Notes: generated by a model not told the origin, from the letters alone. Shown: positions 28,170-37,083, counted from the first letter of the stretch. The stretch is DNA of 64,000 bases from CPC320 sp002336405 (GCA_949372595.1 CASIAN010000008.1:186001-250000), one strand, 5' to 3'. Numbers and translations: made by a program.

Positions 28170-28172
28170 AGA

Positions 28173-29840
28173 ATGAGCAGTGAACGACTGATCTATCTGC
28201 CCCTTGGCGGCGCCGGTGAAATTGGCATGAATGCCTATGTCTATGGCTATGGGAAACCCGGTAAAGAACGGCTGATTTTGGTCGATTTGGGGGTGACCTT
28301 TCCGGATATGGACAGCAGCCCCGGCGTCGATCTGATCTTGCCCGATATAAGCTGGCTGAAAGACCGTAAAAATCAGCTTGAAGCGATTTTCATCACCCAT
28401 GCGCACGAAGATCACGTCGGCGCAGTGGCGCATTTCTGGCAAGATCTCGGTGCGCCGGTCTATGCACGGGCCTTTACCGCCAACATTGCCCGACGCAAGA
28501 TGGAGGAAATGGGCCATCCCGGCCGCGTGGTGCAAACTGTGTCTGCCTGGCCTGCCAAAACCGAGGCTGGTCCGTTTTCTGTCGGTTTCTTGCCGATTTC
28601 GCACTCGATACCAGAAAGCAGTGGTCTGGTGCTGGATTGCCCAGAAGGCAGATTAATCCACACTGGAGATTTCAAACTGGATGAGACGCCAATCGTCGGG
28701 GAAGCTTTTGATCCTGTGCTTTGGAAAGAGGTCTCAGCACCGGGTGTTAAAGCTTTGATCTGCGACAGTACCAACGTATTTTCGCGCCATGCCGGGCGCT
28801 CTGAGGTCACGGTTGGGCCAGAGATTGAAAAGCTGGTGAGCGAGGCCAAAGGCATGGTTGTTGCGACCACTTTTGCCAGCAATGTTGCCAGAGTGAAAAC
28901 ACTGGCATTGGCGGGCGAAAAGGCCGGGCGTTCGATCTGTTTACTGGGTCGGGCCATGCGCCGCATGGTTGAGGCCGCCGTTGAAAGCGGCGTGTTGGAT
29001 GACTTTCCCACGGTGGTTAATTCTGAAGATGCAAAAAATATTCCACGTGAAAATTTGATGCTGCTGGTGACAGGCTCGCAGGGCGAGCGTCGCGCCGCCA
29101 GTGCCCAATTGGCGCGGGGCAAATATCAGGGTATTACTCTGGCTGAGGGCGATACATTCTTGTTTTCCTCTAAAACTATTCCGGGTAATGAGCGCGGGGT
29201 GATTGGCATCATGAACCAGTTGTCTGAAAAGGGCGTGGATGTCGTTGATGACGACAGCGGCTTGTATCATGTGTCAGGCCATGCCAACCGTCCGGACTTG
29301 GAAACCATGCATGACCTCGTGCGGCCGCAAATGCTGATCCCGATGCACGGTGAACACCGCCACCTGCGCGAACATGTCAAACTGGCAAAGGCAAAGAACA
29401 TCGCAGGGATTGTCTGTGTCAATGGAATGATGCTGAACTTATCGGGAAATGCACCGACGGTGGTCGAATATATCGAAACCGGGCGCACCTATCTGGATGG
29501 CTCTGTTCAGGTTGGCGCGCTGGACGGTGTGGTGCGCGAACGTATTCGCATGTCGCTTAACGGTCATCTGTTCGTGACTGTGTTGATAGACGAAGATGGC
29601 GCAGCGCTTGGGGATCCTTGGTGCGAAACTATGGGTCTTGCTGAAATGGGCCGTTCAAAGGCGCCGCTGGTGGATATCTTGGAAGAAGATCTGAGCCAGT
29701 ATGTCGGTCGCGCAGGTGCGAAAATACTGGCTAATGATGATAAGCTCGAAGAGGGTTTGCGGCGCGCGGCGCGGCAAAGCTGTCAGCAGGAAATAGGGAA
29801 AAAGCCCGAAGTGACCGTCATCATTAGTCGCCTGCAATAA
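28173..29840 (+). CDS. rnj: Ribonuclease J
   Basis: 555 residues. Metallo-beta-lactamase/beta-CASP nuclease: N-terminal GGAGEIGMN, metal site THAHEDHVGA, the beta-CASP region with CDSTN, HVSGHANRPD and the C-terminal MHGEHRHL motif. It processes and degrades RNA as a 5'-3' exonuclease and endonuclease. It ends the long nuo-birA-coaX-rnj series and is followed by a hairpin between convergent genes. Confidence 0.95.
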   Translation: MSSERLIYLPLGGAGEIGMNAYVYGYGKPGKERLILVDLGVTFPDMDSSPGVDLILPDISWLKDRKNQLEAIFITHAHEDHVGAVAHFWQDLGAPVYARAFTANIARRKMEEMGHPGRVVQTVSAWPAKTEAGPFSVGFLPISHSIPESSGLVLDCPEGRLIHTGDFKLDETPIVGEAFDPVLWKEVSAPGVKALICDSTNVFSRHAGRSEVTVGPEIEKLVSEAKGMVVATTFASNVARVKTLALAGEKAGRSICLLGRAMRRMVEAAVESGVLDDFPTVVNSEDAKNIPRENLMLLVTGSQGERRAASAQLARGKYQGITLAEGDTFLFSSKTIPGNERGVIGIMNQLSEKGVDVVDDDSGLYHVSGHANRPDLETMHDLVRPQMLIPMHGEHRHLREHVKLAKAKNIAGIVCVNGMMLNLSGNAPTVVEYIETGRTYLDGSVQVGALDGVVRERIRMSLNGHLFVTVLIDEDGAALGDPWCETMGLAEMGRSKAPLVDILEEDLSQYVGRAGAKILANDDKLEEGLRRAARQSCQQEIGKKPEVTVIISRLQ

Positions 29841-29863
29841 AGCCCGATTACAGTGCTTTCGCA

Positions 29864-29908
29864 AACGCGGACACGGGTGCACATGCGCAGCCGTGTCTCG
29901 CTAGCGTT
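29864..29908. terminator. Hairpin between convergent rnj and the DEAD-box helicase
   Basis: AACGC-g-GACACGG (29864-29876) pairs with CCGTGTC-(6)-GCGTT (29891-29908), with a further TGC/GCA pairing in the loop. The stem is strong, with a short T-containing tail on the plus side (CTTT). It sits in the 60-base gap between two converging genes and overlaps the helicase stop, so termination in both directions is likely. Confidence 0.55.
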
Positions 29909-31394
29909 CTTTAAAGCTCAGCGCGATAAAGCTGGGCATATGATTGCCCAGACCTACGACTTTAGGGTCGTTGCGACCGTCATTCCGGGCCCCACGCTCA
30001 CGTTGGGGGCGCTTTGGCTCTCTGGCTTTGCCGGGCTCCTGGGATTGCTGTGGGTCGGTGTCTGGTGCCCGTGGGACTGATGCAGCACTTGGCGCAATTG
30101 CATCACTTTCCGAGGTGCCTGCTTGATCTGGTTCTGATTTTTCGGCCTCTGTATCAGGGGCCACTCGCCGTTCAGACCGTCGGTTGCGCGACCGCGAAGG
30201 TCTTTTCTCGTCGGATCTCGTCTCTTGTTCAGAGCCTGCGGTCGTGGGTACCGGGCCATCGATCAGAGGAATATCTTTTTGCAACAGTTTTTGGATGGCA
30301 TCCAAGTTTTTCTCATCGCGTGGTACACAGATCATCATGGCCTTACCCGCGCGACCGGCGCGGCCAGTCCGGCCAATGCGGTGGATATAATCCTCGGCGT
30401 GGCTGGGCACATCATAGTTAAACACATGGCTGACCGATGGAACGTCAAGACCGCGCGCCGCAACGTCAGACGCGACCAAAAATCGAATGTTGCCCTCGCG
30501 AAACCCGTCTAAAGTGCGAGTGCGTTGGGATTGTTCAAGATCACCGTGGATCGGCGCTGAATCATAGCCGTATTTTTTCAAGGATGTTGCGCAGATGTCG
30601 ACGTCTGTTTTGCGGTTGCAAAAGATAATCGCATTGGTGCATTTATCGCCTTCACTATCGATCAAGGCCCGTAAAACAGCGCGTTTTTCAGTGCCTTCTC
30701 GCTCGCGGCGTGATGCTTTAAATTTTACAACGGCCTGTTCGATTGTTTCCGATGCGCTGGCTTGACGGGCCACTTCGATCCGCGCGGGCGCAGACAGAAA
30801 CGTATTGGTGATGCGCTCAATTTCAGGGGCCATCGTTGCACTGAAAAACAGCGTTTGCCGGGTGAAAGGCGTCAGGCTGAAAATGCGCTCAATATCGGGA
30901 ATAAATCCCATGTCCAGCATGCGGTCAGCCTCGTCGACCACCATGATCTGCACCCCGGTCAGCAATAGTTTGCCGCGCTCAAAATGGTCTAGCAACCGTC
31001 CCGGCGTGGCGATCAACACATCAACGCCCTTGTCGATCAGCATGTCCTGCTCTTTAAAGCTGACACCCCCGATTAACAGCGCTTTTGTCAGTTTGACATT
31101 TTTCGCATAGGTTTCAAAGTTTTCTGCAACCTGAGCTGCAAGCTCGCGCGTTGGGCACAATACCAATGACCTTGGCATGCGGGCGCGGGCGCGGCCGCGG
31201 GCCAGCATGGTAATCATCGGCAGGGTAAAGCTTGCGGTTTTGCCTGTCCCGGTTTGAGCGATACCAAGAACATCACGACCCTCTAGGGCTGGAGGGATCG
31301 CGCCTTCCTGAATCGGTGTGGGGGTCTCATAACCGGCTTCTTCAACCGCTTTGAGAACCTTTGGATTCAGGTTCAATTCAGAAAATTTGGTCAT
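29901..31394 (-). CDS. DEAD-box ATP-dependent RNA helicase (RhlE-like)
   Basis: About 497 residues. Helicase motifs in order: Q motif (TPIQEGAIP), I AQTGTGKT, Ia PTRELAAQ, II VDEADRML, III FSATM, VI HRIGRTGRAGR. From about residue 375 the tail is disordered and charged (DEKRPSRSRNRRSERR, later REPKRPQRERG), a likely RNA-binding extension. The start at 31394 gives the standard MTKFSELNL; an upstream in-frame ATG at 31418 would add eight residues. An 11-bp hairpin lies directly before the 31394 start. Stands alone on the minus strand. Confidence 0.93.
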   Translation of the reverse strand: MTKFSELNLNPKVLKAVEEAGYETPTPIQEGAIPPALEGRDVLGIAQTGTGKTASFTLPMITMLARGRARARMPRSLVLCPTRELAAQVAENFETYAKNVKLTKALLIGGVSFKEQDMLIDKGVDVLIATPGRLLDHFERGKLLLTGVQIMVVDEADRMLDMGFIPDIERIFSLTPFTRQTLFFSATMAPEIERITNTFLSAPARIEVARQASASETIEQAVVKFKASRREREGTEKRAVLRALIDSEGDKCTNAIIFCNRKTDVDICATSLKKYGYDSAPIHGDLEQSQRTRTLDGFREGNIRFLVASDVAARGLDVPSVSHVFNYDVPSHAEDYIHRIGRTGRAGRAGKAMMICVPRDEKNLDAIQKLLQKDIPLIDGPVPTTAGSEQETRSDEKRPSRSRNRRSERRVAPDTEAEKSEPDQAGTSESDAIAPSAASVPRAPDTDPQQSQEPGKAREPKRPQRERGARNDGRNDPKVVGLGNHMPSFIALSFKER

Positions 31395-31420
31395 ATATAT
31401 CCGTTTATTAACGGACATAT
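31395..31420 (-). promoter_or_regulatory. Hairpin abutting the helicase start codon
   Basis: Read on the minus strand: ATATGTCCGTT (31420-31410), loop AATA, AACGGATATAT (31405-31395), then the ATG of the helicase. The stem is 11 bp including one G-U pair. The only possible Shine-Dalgarno (ACGGA) is inside the right arm, so the mRNA would hide the ribosome-binding site. Suggests translational control, for example temperature-sensitive or helicase-dependent. Confidence 0.5.
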
Positions 31421-31694
31421 GTCGCCCGTTGCGTATGGCTGGCGTTGGGTCGACTGACCCGTCTTTGGCTTAGCTTCTAACCTAGGAATAAGGTCGGGGT
31501 CAATCGCTGTGGCTATTTTGGGCGTTAGTGGAGCGGCATTGTGGGTTTTTTTCGTTCAAAGTTGCGTAAAAAAAGACATCTTATAGTCAAACGCCAAGTT
31601 TTTTTGGGTATTTTTGGGCTTGCACGCGATGCCGAATCCCTTGCCACCATTGATAGATGTCGTGTGCTGATTAGGGGTCTGAGGTCCAAACGCC
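31421..31694. other. Gap between the helicase and prfC; weak helicase promoter candidate
   Basis: No gene seen. On the minus strand TTGACC (31503-31498) and TAGAAG (31479-31474), 18 bases apart, form a weak sigma-70-like pair that could drive the helicase. The middle (31540-31620) is rich in A and T runs (TTTTTTTC, AAAAAAAG, TTTTTTTGG) without a clear stem-loop. Confidence 0.35.
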
Positions 31695-33302
31695 TCACAC
31701 CATCATTTCTTTTGTAGCCGTTAGGCTTACGTCTGGATAATCCCGTTCCACCCGATCAATATCCCATTTCAGCCGTGTCAGATAAACCACGTCGCCGTCA
31801 TGGTCGTGGCTGATATGGGCTTTGTTGGCGGTCACAAATTTATCCATCGCAAGCTTGGCGCCGCTGACCCAGCGCGCCGAGGTGAACTGGCTGACTTCAA
31901 AGCGCACGGGCAGGCCGTATTCCAACTCGATCCGGCTGGCCAGAACCTCGAATTGCAGCGCGCCCACAACCCCGACGATAAAGCCTGACCCAAAAGCCGG
32001 TTTGAACACTTTTGCGGCGCCTTCTTCGGCGAATTGCATCAGGGCTTTTTCTAAATGTTTGGCCTTCATCGGATCGCCGGCGCGACAGCTCTGTAGCAGT
32101 TCGGGGGCAAAGCTGGGAATACCGTTGACCTTGATCATTTCGCCCTCGGTCAGCGTGTCTCCGATGCGCAACTGGCCATGGTTCGGGATGCCGATGATGT
32201 CTCCGGCCCACGCCTCGTCCGCCAATTCCCGGTCCGAGGCGAGAAACAGCACTGGATTGGTGATGGTCATCAGTTTTTTACTGCGCACATGGGTCAGTTT
32301 CATGCCGCGTTTGAAGTGACCCGATGCCATGCGCACAAAAGCCACCCTATCGCGGTGTTTGGGGTCCATATTGGCCTGCACTTTGAACACAAAGCCCGCC
32401 ACCTTGGTTTCTTCGGGGGCAATCTGACGTGGGTCTGCTTCCTGGATTTGTGGCTCGGGCCCGAACTTTCCAATTCCGTCCATCAGTTCTTTGACGCCAA
32501 ACGAGTTGATTGCCGAGCCAAACCAGATCGGGGAAAGATTACCCTCAAGCAGGGCTTGCGGGTCTAAAGGCGGCATCAATTCGCGGGCCATCTCGACCTC
32601 TTCGCGCAGTTTTTCTAACAGATGCGCTGGCACGTGCTGGTCGAGTTGCGGGTCGTCTAATCCGTTAATTTCTAAGGATGCGGCCACCTTATTGCGGTCA
32701 GCTCGGTCCATTAGTTCCAACCGGTCCCGCAGCAAATCATAACAGCCCATAAAATCGGCGCCAGTGCCGATTGGCCAACTTGCTGGGGTCACGTCAATCG
32801 CAAGGTTCTCTTGAATTTCATCTATTATTTCAAATGTATCGCGGCTTTCGCGGTCCATCTTATTACAAAAGGTTAGGATCGGCAGATCGCGCAAACGGCA
32901 AACTTCGAACAATTTGCGGGTCTGGCTTTCCACGCCTTTTGCGCCATCGATCACCATCACGGCCGCATCTACGGCGGTGAGCGTGCGATACGTGTCTTCA
33001 GAAAAATCCGAGTGGCCGGGCGTGTCGACCAGATTAAAGCGAAAGCGTTGAAAGTCGAACGACATGGCAGAGGCCGAAACGGAAATGCCGCGGTCTTTTT
33101 CCATCTGCATGAAATCTGACCGGGTCCGCCGCGCCTCACCTTTAGCACGCACCTGGCCAGCCATCTGGATCGCGCCGCCATAAAGTAGAAATTTTTCGGT
33201 GAGCGTGGTTTTGCCAGCATCGGGGTGCGAGATAATCGCAAACGTCCGGCGCCGGGCGATTTCGACCGGTAACTCAGGGCGGTTTGAAGGCGTGTTTTGC
33301 AT
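31695..33302 (-). CDS. prfC: Peptide chain release factor 3
   Basis: 535 residues, a translational GTPase. G1 SHPDAGKTTLTEK, switch II DTPGHSDFSEDTYR, G4 CNKMDRE and the RF3-specific end (LKWDIDRVERDYPDV) are present. RF3 removes RF1/RF2 from the ribosome after peptide release. I start at ATG 33302; a TTG 12 codons upstream is in frame but unlikely. Single gene, preceded by a 279-base gap shared with the divergent SDR gene. Confidence 0.95.
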   Translation of the reverse strand: MQNTPSNRPELPVEIARRRTFAIISHPDAGKTTLTEKFLLYGGAIQMAGQVRAKGEARRTRSDFMQMEKDRGISVSASAMSFDFQRFRFNLVDTPGHSDFSEDTYRTLTAVDAAVMVIDGAKGVESQTRKLFEVCRLRDLPILTFCNKMDRESRDTFEIIDEIQENLAIDVTPASWPIGTGADFMGCYDLLRDRLELMDRADRNKVAASLEINGLDDPQLDQHVPAHLLEKLREEVEMARELMPPLDPQALLEGNLSPIWFGSAINSFGVKELMDGIGKFGPEPQIQEADPRQIAPEETKVAGFVFKVQANMDPKHRDRVAFVRMASGHFKRGMKLTHVRSKKLMTITNPVLFLASDRELADEAWAGDIIGIPNHGQLRIGDTLTEGEMIKVNGIPSFAPELLQSCRAGDPMKAKHLEKALMQFAEEGAAKVFKPAFGSGFIVGVVGALQFEVLASRIELEYGLPVRFEVSQFTSARWVSGAKLAMDKFVTANKAHISHDHDGDVVYLTRLKWDIDRVERDYPDVSLTATKEMMV

Positions 33303-33447
33303 AGCAGGCGATATACGGGCGCACTGGCGGTTTAGCAAGGCGCCGCATTTGATAAAGGGTGCGGTGCGTTGCGGGCCGGCTTGATTATAAAGTTGATTTT
33401 TACGATCAGTTGCATCGACTGTTTGCTTTTTTTTCTGATACCAAATA

Positions 33448-33460
33448 GTTGACGATCAAC
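33448..33460. repeat. Small palindrome in the prfC-SDR intergenic region
   Basis: GTTGA-CGA-TCAAC, a perfect 5+5 palindrome in the divergent promoter region, with related TTGAT/GATCA fragments just upstream (around 33392-33405). It has the form of a repressor operator but could be chance. Confidence 0.25.
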
Positions 33461-33581
33461 CCTGCAGAGGGGTCGGGGCGCGCGGTTTGGTGCCTAAGGG
33501 CCAAGGCGCGGGATGGCGCAGCCAATACACAGCAGTTTGCCAATCGGACGGCGATACATATTTGACAGTAAGGAAAAGCAA

Positions 33582-34361
33582 ATGGATCTTGGAATCAACG
33601 GCAAACGGGCACTGGTCTGTGCCTCAAGCAAGGGCTTGGGATTGGGATGCGCGCAGGCCTTGGCCGCAGCGGGGGTGAATCTTGTGATGAATGCCCGTGG
33701 CACAGATGCGCTTGAGGCCTCGGCGCAGGCGATCCGCGATGCGCATGGCGTCGAGGTAACCACGCTTGCGACAGATGTAACCACCCAGCAAGGCCAGAGC
33801 GCCTTGCTTGAGGCTGCAGGACAGGTTGATATTCTTGTGACCAATGCCGGAGGTCCGCCTCCGGGTCTGTGGAGCGATTGGGACCGCGATGATTTTATCC
33901 GTGCGCTGGATGCAAATATGCTGACCCCGATTGCGCTGATGAAAGCGCTTTTGCCACAGATGTCTGCCCGTAGCTGGGGCCGGGTGGTCAACATCACCAG
34001 TCAGTCGGTCAAAGCACCGATTGGCGTTTTGGGTCTGTCGAATGCGGCGCGTACTGGCCTGACGGGATATGTCGCGGGAACGGCACGGCAAGTTGCCGGC
34101 ACGGGTGTGACGATTAACAATCTGTTGCCGGGAATTCACGCCACCGACCGGGCCGCGTCTCTGGATGCCGGCGTGTGCAAAGCGCAGGGCATTTCTTTGC
34201 AAGAGGCGCAGGCGCAACGTTGTGCCATGATCCCTGCCGGGCGCTATGGCACTGCTGCTGAATTTGGGGCAGCCTGTGCATTTTTATGCTCGCAGCATGC
34301 GGGCTTCATCGTTGGTCAGAATATTTTGCTTGATGGCGGTGCGGTCAACGCCACGCTGTAA
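33582..34361 (+). CDS. Atypical SDR-family protein lacking the catalytic Tyr-Lys pair
   Basis: 259 residues with a Rossmann fold: nucleotide-loop-like CASSKGLGLG near the N-terminus, LVTNAGGPPPG, and VNITSQS with the usual catalytic Ser. Where classical SDRs have YxxxK this protein reads LSNAARTGL, so Tyr and Lys are missing. This matches a known divergent 3-oxoacyl-ACP-reductase-like subgroup with imperfect NAD and catalytic motifs. The C-terminus GQNILLDGG is normal. ATG 33582 has AAGGA 7-11 bases upstream; the frame is open to 33513 but without a site. Substrate and activity unknown. Confidence 0.82.
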   Translation: MDLGINGKRALVCASSKGLGLGCAQALAAAGVNLVMNARGTDALEASAQAIRDAHGVEVTTLATDVTTQQGQSALLEAAGQVDILVTNAGGPPPGLWSDWDRDDFIRALDANMLTPIALMKALLPQMSARSWGRVVNITSQSVKAPIGVLGLSNAARTGLTGYVAGTARQVAGTGVTINNLLPGIHATDRAASLDAGVCKAQGISLQEAQAQRCAMIPAGRYGTAAEFGAACAFLCSQHAGFIVGQNILLDGGAVNATL

Positions 34362-34440
34362 AGCGGGCTTGAAATGGCAATTCCTGATTGGCAGCTCATA
34401 CTGGCAGCGGACTTGCCGGCGCGGCTTTGCTGATGTTGCA

Positions 34441-34486
34441 GTCTGTCTTATGAGATGGATTAACGGTTTCCTCTCGCAAGACAGAC
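34441..34486 (+). promoter_or_regulatory. Inverted repeat in the purA leader
   Basis: GTCTGTCTT (34441-34449) and AAGACAGAC (34478-34486) are perfect 9-base complements separated by 28 bases, ending 42 bases before the purA ATG. No T tract follows. It may be a regulatory stem in the purA leader or a terminator of the SDR gene. Confidence 0.4.
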
Positions 34487-34528
34487 CGCTATACAGCGCG
34501 GGTTTGGCGGAATTAACAAAGGGTCATC

Positions 34529-35821
34529 ATGGCAAATGTCGTCGTAGTCGGCGCCCAGTGGGGCGATGAGGGAAAAGGCAAAATCGTGGATTGGCTCAGC
34601 GAGCGGGCGGATGTGATCGCCCGGTTTCAGGGCGGTCACAATGCCGGCCATACCCTTGTAATTGATGGAGAAGTTTTCAAATTGTCGCTGCTGCCCTCAG
34701 GGATTGTGCGCGGTGGAAAACTGTCGGTTATCGGCAATGGCGTGGTGCTTGATCCCTGGCATCTTATCAAAGAAATTGACCAGCTGCGTGGACAAGGCGT
34801 GACCATCAATCCCGACACTTTGTTGGTGGCTGAAAACACGCCACTGATTCTTCCGATCCACGGGGAACTGGATCGCGCCCGAGAAGCGCAAAATTCAGTG
34901 GCTAAAATCGGCACCACAGGACGCGGTATTGGACCGGCCTACGAAGATAAAGTTGGCCGGCGCTCGGTGCGCGTTGCGGATCTGGCTGATTCAGCCACGC
35001 TGGAGACCCGCGTTGATCGCGCCTTGGTGCATCATGATGCGCTGCGCCGCGGGCTGGGCTTGCCGCCGGTGGACCGCGCAGCACTGTTGGCACAATTGCA
35101 CGACATCGCCGGTGCGGTACTGCCGTATGCGGCGCCGGTCTGGAAGGTGTTGAACGAAAAGCGCAAAGCCGGCAAACGCATTCTGTTCGAAGGTGCTCAG
35201 GGCGCCCTGTTGGATATTGATTTTGGGACCTATCCTTTTGTCACCTCTTCGAATGTGATTGCCGGTCAAGCCGCCACTGGCACCGGCATTGGGCCGGGAT
35301 CGATCGATTTTGTTCTGGGCATCGTCAAAGCCTATACCACCCGCGTTGGCGAGGGGCCGTTTCCGGTCGAGTTGGATGATGCCGACGGGCAGCGTCTTGG
35401 CGAGCGCGGGCATGAATTTGGCACTGTGACCGGGCGCAAACGGCGCTGTGGCTGGTTTGACGCGGTGCTGGTGCGCCAGACCTGCGCCACATCCGGGGTC
35501 AATGGTATCGCTTTCACCAAGCTGGATGTTCTTGACGGGTTTGAGACGCTTAAGATCTGTGTGGCCTATGAGCTGGATGGCGCCAGACTGGATTATTTGC
35601 CGACCGCGGCAGACCAACAGGCGCGTTGTACGCCGATATACGAGGAAATGCCTGGTTGGAGCGAATCGACTGAAGGCGCGCGTAGCTGGGCGGAGTTGCC
35701 GGCAAATGCGATCAAATACGTGCGCCGTGTGGAAGAGTTGATTGATTGTTCGGTCGCGCTATTGTCTACGTCTCCAGAGCGCGATGATACCATCCTAGTC
35801 ACGGACCCGTTTGAAGATTGA
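34529..35821 (+). CDS. purA: Adenylosuccinate synthetase
   Basis: 430 residues. N-terminal GAQWGDEGKGKIVDWL (P-loop and catalytic Asp), FQGGHNAGHTL (catalytic His), GTTGRGIGPAYEDK and the C-terminal GRKRRCGWFD. It makes adenylosuccinate from IMP, Asp and GTP. Its TGA overlaps the following ATG. Confidence 0.97.
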   Translation: MANVVVVGAQWGDEGKGKIVDWLSERADVIARFQGGHNAGHTLVIDGEVFKLSLLPSGIVRGGKLSVIGNGVVLDPWHLIKEIDQLRGQGVTINPDTLLVAENTPLILPIHGELDRAREAQNSVAKIGTTGRGIGPAYEDKVGRRSVRVADLADSATLETRVDRALVHHDALRRGLGLPPVDRAALLAQLHDIAGAVLPYAAPVWKVLNEKRKAGKRILFEGAQGALLDIDFGTYPFVTSSNVIAGQAATGTGIGPGSIDFVLGIVKAYTTRVGEGPFPVELDDADGQRLGERGHEFGTVTGRKRRCGWFDAVLVRQTCATSGVNGIAFTKLDVLDGFETLKICVAYELDGARLDYLPTAADQQARCTPIYEEMPGWSESTEGARSWAELPANAIKYVRRVEELIDCSVALLSTSPERDDTILVTDPFED

Positions 35822-36045
35822 TGCCCTTATCTTATAAAGCCCGCCGCCGTTGGTCACTGGTGATCCTTCTTTTAGGGTTGCCTGTTTATGTCGTTGCCGC
35901 GGTGACGATTTCAAACTTGCTGGGCCGGCCGCCGATGCTGGTTGAGTTGGGGATATACATCGGCCTTGGCGTGATATGGGCGCTGCCGTTTAAATATATA
36001 TTCAAAGGCATCGGGCAAGCCGATCCCGATCAGGACGAACCATAA
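35821..36045 (+). CDS. DUF2842 small membrane protein
   Basis: 74 residues with two transmembrane helices (SLVILLLGLPVYVVAAVTI and VELGIYIGLGVIWALPFKY), a basic N-terminus (YKARRRW) and an acidic tail (DPDQDEP). Matches the DUF2842 family of alphaproteobacteria, often next to purA. Starts at the last base of the purA stop, so translation is coupled. Function unknown. Confidence 0.82.
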   Translation: MPLSYKARRRWSLVILLLGLPVYVVAAVTISNLLGRPPMLVELGIYIGLGVIWALPFKYIFKGIGQADPDQDEP

Positions 36046-36065
36046 TATCTGAGATTTTTGGAGTG

Positions 36066-36139
36066 CGCGGCTGCAGACCGCGGGGGTGAGGTTGAGTTTC
36101 TAACTCTGGGGTTTACTTGCCGCTGCAAGCGTCTGCGGC
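36066..36139. terminator. Cluster of short hairpins between convergent genes
   Basis: Three neighbouring stems: CGCGG/CCGCG (36066-36082), GAGTT/AACTC (36094-36106) and GCCGC/GCGGC (36119-36139). They lie between DUF2842 (plus) and the unknown gene (minus), where termination is expected. No T tract, so the terminator reading is tentative. Confidence 0.35.
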
Positions 36140-36170
36140 CCCATCTCAAGTTAGATTTGGGTTTAACCTG

Positions 36171-37073
36171 TTAGGGGAGGGCCTCTTCTTCTATGTAATA
36201 GCCGATTTTGGCGGTGATACGAAATTTCGCCGGTCCTAGTTTTTCAATCTTCCCATCGTGGCGCATTGCGTGGAAACACTTCCAACTGGTATCTTTGTCA
36301 AACCTTTCTGCGAGCTGCTTTCGGAGCAATTGCATGATGTCGGGGCCCGAAAAATAGGCTTGGCCTTTCATAACGGATAGATAGACCACCGCAATTTCCA
36401 ACAGGTCTTTTATGGTGCGTACATCCATTTTTAAAGCAAATTCTGCGAAACTGATGTCTGTGGTGACTTCCGTGACTGTCTCGCTGGGTGCTGCGTCGAT
36501 TGTTTTATCAGTGGGTATTTTAATGGTCTGTCGGGCTGTCTGGTCGCTTGGCTGTGCTGTTGGTGCTGTTGGTGCGGTTGCATGTGCGGTGCTTGGCGCT
36601 TGAGGCTCCACCCTGAGTTCAGGCGGTAACTTCAAAATAGCGTGAGAAGACGCCGTCATCGGTGTTTGCGCATCCATTGTTTGATCGTTTGCCGTCTCTG
36701 CTTCTTTTGGGGCTGGTGCCCTCAAAACAACCTCTGGGTTTTTCTGATCTGCGAGAATCATTGCAAAAGCCGATCGCAGCTGAGCCATCATGTTGCGTTG
36801 GGTTTTGGTCTCCAGCGCTTCCATCTGGCTGTTGGTCTTATCCAATAGGCGCGACATGGCCGTAATGTTTTGACAGTCGTCCACGTTTTGAGGGATGTCT
36901 TGTCCTTTTTGATCGCTGTGTTCCGTATCATCCATCGACGGCAGGCGCTGTGCATCTATTTTTGCTTTGTTGGTGGCAGATGAAAGGCGAGCGGTGTCGC
37001 TGTTTTTGGGATGTTGTGAGGGTCCGTTTTGTAATGGCCCTTTGTGCGGCAAGTCTAATGGAATATTTGGCAT
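36171..37073 (-). CDS. Unrecognised 300-residue protein with disordered N-terminus and folded C-terminal domain
   Basis: Residues 1-210 look disordered, polar and rich in Pro, Ala, Thr, Gln, with a short coiled-coil candidate at about 68-105 (MSRLLDKTNSQMEALETKTQ). Residues about 210-300 look folded: FAEFALKMDVRTIKDLLEIA, AYFSGPDIMQLLRKQLAERF, KCFHAMRHDGKIEKLG and FRITAKIGYYIEE. Helices followed by a short two-strand hairpin resemble a winged-helix DNA-binding domain, but this is a guess from pattern only. AAAGGTG lies 6 bases before the ATG. A small ORF ends 10 bases upstream on the same strand. No family assigned. Confidence 0.75.
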   Translation of the reverse strand: MPNIPLDLPHKGPLQNGPSQHPKNSDTARLSSATNKAKIDAQRLPSMDDTEHSDQKGQDIPQNVDDCQNITAMSRLLDKTNSQMEALETKTQRNMMAQLRSAFAMILADQKNPEVVLRAPAPKEAETANDQTMDAQTPMTASSHAILKLPPELRVEPQAPSTAHATAPTAPTAQPSDQTARQTIKIPTDKTIDAAPSETVTEVTTDISFAEFALKMDVRTIKDLLEIAVVYLSVMKGQAYFSGPDIMQLLRKQLAERFDKDTSWKCFHAMRHDGKIEKLGPAKFRITAKIGYYIEEEALP

Positions 37074-37083
37074 CTTACACCTT

